Below, piece after piece: positions 60,363 to 64,000 of a stretch of DNA of 64,000 nucleotides. Each line of letters begins with the position of its first letter. Position 1 is the first letter of the stretch. The position numbers and the translations under genes were made by a program. The notes under the pieces were generated by a model. It saw only the letters and a program-made list of their open reading frames with translations. It was not told the origin of the DNA and did no database searches. Where the stretch lies: NCBI GenBank assembly GCA_032629725.1, contig JAFEVB010000004.1:1364001-1428000 (forward strand), written 5' to 3'. This DNA is from Gremmenia infestans. Taxonomy: Eukaryota; Ascomycota; Leotiomycetes; Helotiales; Hamatocanthoscyphaceae.

Positions 60363-61454
60363 TCATAGATTTTTATCTGAGAGTACTTGGGCTGGTTTCG
60401 CTCGCGCGAACATGTCCGCTTCAAATGCAGCCACGTTCTCGTATAAAACCTGCTTTGTCGTAGACCGCTTGATATACTCTGCGAGCTTCATGGCATCGGC
60501 CATGGCTAAGTTGGCCCCTTCTCCAGCAAAAGGCGACATCAGATGCGCGGCATCTCCGATAACCGTTACTCCAGGTTTGTTCTCCCATATGTGGCCTATT
60601 GGTAGCATGAAGAGTGCTCTGGTTAATACGGGCTCTTCATCGGCAACTGAGATAAATTTCTGAAGCTCTGGTGCCCACCCAGTGTACTCTTTAGCCAGTA
60701 TCGTCTTTAGAGTTTCTGGATATAGGGCACTTGAACTGTTTTTTATCGCCCATTCTTCTTCTCTTGCTCCATATTCCGTAATTTTAATCCTGCCGTCACC
60801 GATTTGCTGACCATTAATCGCGTGCCCGCCCCCAAAGCTAAAGAGTGATCCTTTGTTCACAAGTGCGTCAAGGTCAGGGTATCAAAAAGCAGCGTCGCGG
60901 ATAGTGAACTCGGAGCTTGAAATGCCGGTATAGATGGGAAGTTGATCAGTGAGGAGAGCGTGAGTCTTGCTCCATGCTCCATCTGCACCAATGATGAGGT
61001 CAAAACCGCTCTCGTCTCCGTCATTGAAGTGAAGTGTCAAATCCCCAGAGACGGATTTTAGATGGCGGCCCCATTGTACCACTCCCTCTGGCAAGGATTC
61101 CAACAAAATGGTACGCAGTTCACGCCTGTCAATCTCTGGTCGTCCACCTGAGCTTTTGGAAGTTGTTCCTCCGATGTCCAGGTATCTTTTTAAATTCTTG
61201 TCAGAGATAATCAGGGCTTCCCCATTGAATCGAGCCCGTTTCAGGAACTCTTCGTGAAGCCCCGGAGCTTTCACGGCGGCGAGCCCGGTTTGCGTGTGTA
61301 AGTCTAAAGTCCCACCAGGCCCTCGAACGGTCGACGATGTTTCGCTTTCAAATAGCGTGAATGTAATGTTTGATAGGCTCAGAATCCGACCAAGTGTGCA
61401 ACCCGCAGGTCCTGCACCTATAATTGCAATACGGTGTGTCGGGGGATCTACCAT
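60363..61454 (-). pseudogene. FAD-dependent monooxygenase (TetX/UbiH-like) with one in-frame TGA
   Basis: The ATG at 61454 starts one frame of 363 codons ending at 60363, broken only by TGA at 60882-60884. Motifs: FAD-binding IAIIGAGPAGCTLGRIL near the start, a DG motif LIIGADGAWSKTHAL, and after the stop the GD motif VTVIGDAAHLMSPFAGEGAN. Sequence across the stop, RDAAF(stop)YPDLDALVNKGSLF, aligns with the usual 'YPEL..LV..GSLF' of the family; the residue was probably Arg (CGA to TGA). No intron can remove it. It is therefore a very recent pseudogene, a readthrough case or an assembly error. Such enzymes hydroxylate small aromatic or antibiotic-like compounds. A Zn2Cys6 regulator is divergently placed. 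Confidence 0.78.
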
Positions 61455-62006
61455 TGTGATCGGCAAGCTAGCTTTTCAGCTCTGAAAGTCAAAGAGTGTA
61501 CACTTGAGTAAGAAAGGTGACTCAATTTCTGAATCGTGGGATTTGTTGGACAGACTTGAAATTACAAGTGGCAAAAATCATGGAAAGTGAGCCGTGATAT
61601 TTATTCTAAGTCTGAAAATTATTTTCAGCTTCTTCATAAGACTACGAATTGCATAGCACCACGGCGCAAAGACGTTTTGGTGATCAGATGATAGCCGACA
61701 TTCCTCTCCTCTCCCGCCGAGATTGCCCGAAATGGTAACCTTAGCGACTCAGCCCTAAGGTACAGTACCTTACTTCGCCCCGCAGACGTATACATGGCAG
61801 TCCCCCCCTAGCTATTCAGTCGTAAGCAAGCAACGGCTAAGCTTTGCAGCGGCGTATATACTGGCCACTGCCACTCACTCCACAAGACTTTAAAGTTGCC
61901 GACTATCTGCCTCTTTTGCATCTCCGCCACGCCGCCGCGATCTTCCTTTTCTGTCTTGCTACTATACGAGTGCTATTGAATTTATTCCCGAATCCTTTCA
62001 CCGGCT
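61455..62006. promoter_or_regulatory. Shared divergent intergenic region (monooxygenase / Zn2Cys6 factor)
   Basis: About 550 bp separate the two divergent start codons. This arrangement often means co-regulation by the neighbouring factor. I see no clear CGG-N-CCG palindrome that I would call an operator. Confidence 0.4.
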
Positions 62007-63880
62007 ATGGAAATATCACGTATCCGTAAACCAGGCTGTTATACCTGTAAAGCTAAAAGGGTCAAGGTAACTTATTTCCTCCGGTGTTTGTAAATCAGAC
62101 GTTGCTGACAATAACCTCCTGTATTCACAGTGCGATAGAACTGTACCATCCTGTCAAAGATGTCTTAAAGCGTGTAAAATATGCCCTGGATATCAAAATG
62201 AGTCTGACCATATGTTCCGCGATATGGGCAAGTATGCCGAGGACAAAGTCCAGAAGAGAGTCAAGTACCGACTCGAAAAAGATCCCTACCCAGTTGCTGA
62301 AAGTGAAGGATGTCATGTCCTGAAAGTCTTCTCACCGAACAATTCGCAATTCAGTGAATGCATTCTCAGCCGCATCCCTCAACAGGTCGGGACACACTGG
62401 GAGGATCTCGCTATTCCTCGCTTCTTTACTGACTACATCTTTCGATCGGAACGTCGCAACCTTGCTAGTCTAGCATTCATCAAAGAAATTGCTAGCACGA
62501 ATGCCTCATGTCCTACTTTCAATGAGGCTCTTCGAGCCGTAGCTCTCGTCAACCTCGCCAATCAAACCCGCCAAGAATGTATGGCTTTGGAAGCACAAAA
62601 ATCATATTATCGAGCGGTGGAGCTCATGGCTAGATCATTACAAGATCCTCGACAGGGAAAAGAAGACGCAACTCTAGCCGCGAGCTTCTTAATTGGCTTC
62701 TATAATGTAAGACCATATAGCGCATATTTTTTACTTCGTCATTGTGCTTGCTAATTGACCCTTGCACATAGATGATCAATGGTTATGACATAGGACCACG
62801 CTGGGGCTCTTTCAACTTGAAAGGCACTGTAGCGTTGCTTCGTTCGCGCGGTCAAGACCAGCTGAAGAAGGATTGTACTCGAAGTATGTGGGGTATCATT
62901 TATACGGTCCATGTAAGAGTTCATAACAACTACCCGTTTAAGATCAGTTTTGATATCGACAATTAAAGATAGCAAAGTCCATCACTAGTCACTTCCAACC
63001 AATCAACGAGGCAGAGAAATGGATGGAATTCGCCAAACCATACAATCCTACACACAACCTCTCTCTTGTAATCATCCAGAGCGCACGACGCTGCGCTGAT
63101 GCTCAGGTGCTGTTTGACGAGAAGATACGGGATGAGTGGTATATTATCGGACTCCTGAAAATTGTCAAAGAGGTGATTCGAATTGAAGAGCAGTACCAGG
63201 AGTGGGAAGATTCGGCCTGTGGAATTTGGGGATATAAACAGATTCGTTCTGCGTGTGTCGACAGTCAAACTCAACACATCTACCATGGTACGTACATCAA
63301 ATTCTACAATTCGCATTTACAACTTCGATAATGTTCAGTTGTTCACTGTGCAGACCTCCTTTGGGAGTCTGCCAGTCACAAAACACCATCTCAACTCAAC
63401 TCTAAATATCTTCACCGCAAGCGATACTGACCCGAACATTCTAATACAGACGTCTTGACGGCCACATTCTGGAATAGAAATCGCAGCTTCCGCATTCATC
63501 TCCACGAGGTACTCCTTCGCTGCATCTCGCTCATCGAGTCCCATCCATATGGGCAGACACTAACCTTCGACTTCGAGAACACACGGATGCAATCAAAATC
63601 TGTCATCCAAGAGATGATCTCCAACATTCGCGCAAGCATACCTTTCTGCTTCGGAACCATTGACTCGGCCGGGAAAGTGGTTAAAAATCCTCAACCACAG
63701 CCCATAGTAGGGTACTTCACTCTCTTTCCCCTATACCTGGCAATGGTATCTGCGGAAGATGGGGGTGAGACTGAGTCTTGGCTTCGAGGCAAATTGGAGT
63801 ACGTTTCTGATGCGATGGGAATCAAGCTTGCGGCACAGCTGGCACATCGGGGGAAGAAGGATCCGTGGGATATCAGATGA
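62007..63880 (+). CDS. Zn2Cys6 fungal transcription factor
   Basis: Six exons: 62007-62066, 62131-62706, 62772-62912, 62969-63287, 63354-63374 and 63450-63880; 515 residues with an uninterrupted spliced frame. The zinc cluster GCYTCKAKRVKCDR, SCQRCLKACKICPGY (CX2CX6CX6CX2CX6C) is split by intron 1 after VK. The remainder resembles the fungal-specific factor domain 2 type: FFTDYIFRS, ALRAVALVNLANQT, ASFLIGFYN, TATFWNRNRSFRIHLHEVLL. The fifth junction (donor GTCACA at 63375) is weak and was chosen because it restores frame and a plausible LLWESANVLTATFW. It likely acts in the nucleus and may control the adjacent monooxygenase gene. Confidence 0.82.
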
Positions 63881-64000
63881 AAAACGAAAAGTCACTCATT
63901 CCCTCCACTGGAGAATAAGACCTAGGAGTTTTCGGATGATCCAGCCTACCAGCCACAGAGGCCAAAAGAGTGCGATGAAGCCTATCGATTTTCAGAATGG

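Noticed and set aside
61844..62029. Short plus-strand frame upstream of the Zn2Cys6 factor
   Set aside because: It overlaps the true start at 62007 in another frame and lacks motifs; at most it is an upstream frame in the 5' leader.
1..64000. tRNA, rRNA or a biosynthetic gene cluster
   Set aside because: No cloverleaf or rRNA-like segment was recognised by reading, and the monooxygenase/regulator pair lacks a backbone synthase in the window.

Overview
The window comes from a filamentous ascomycete (Pezizomycotina). The evidence is short GT-AG introns with CTAAC/CTGAC-type branch sites, fungal families (HET, Zn2Cys6 factor, OPT transporter, Ost-alpha/DUF300, DUF5672) and a long AT-rich block of transposons carrying repeat-induced point mutation (RIP) damage. 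A leotiomycete is plausible, but the sequence does not settle it.

Layout. (1) 1-6.6 kb is gene DNA: a broken HET-protein relic, then a complete Mug190-like SMP/C2 lipid-transfer protein. (2) About 6.6-40.6 kb is an AT-rich, gene-dead isochore of transposons inside transposons. A Ty3/gypsy chromovirus (A, 8089-14541) sits in a decayed copia polyprotein (D). A second gypsy family (C, 19867-34753) is split by a short LTR element (E, 24585-33464), which is split by an inverted copy of A (B, 26290-32742). Each of these four insertions has matched LTRs and a 5-bp target duplication. To the right lies a minus-strand array of near-identical 46-50-nt intron-like units (35.66-36.8 kb, decayed relatives to 40.6 kb), with a Fot1/pogo transposon at 38134-39970. 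(3) 41-48.9 kb is gene DNA: two GNAT acetyltransferases, a Yar1-like ankyrin protein, a small kinase-like protein, a small unknown protein and a truncated DUF5672 gene. (4) 48.9-52.5 kb is gene-poor, with three small MITE-like elements. (5) 52.5-64 kb holds an OPT transporter, a BTB protein, an Ost-alpha family membrane protein, an FAD monooxygenase with one nonsense codon, and a divergent Zn2Cys6 transcription factor.

The main points are: two related introns of 158 and 156 nt in unrelated genes (Mug190-like and OPT), the signature of introner-like elements; the array of cloned-looking short introns inside RIP-damaged DNA; and an antisense reading frame in gypsy copies A and B with the cysteine spacing of a Zn2Cys6 cluster. 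Gene models were spliced by eye; their summed exon lengths are multiples of three and they rejoin recognisable protein families. No similarity search was run.
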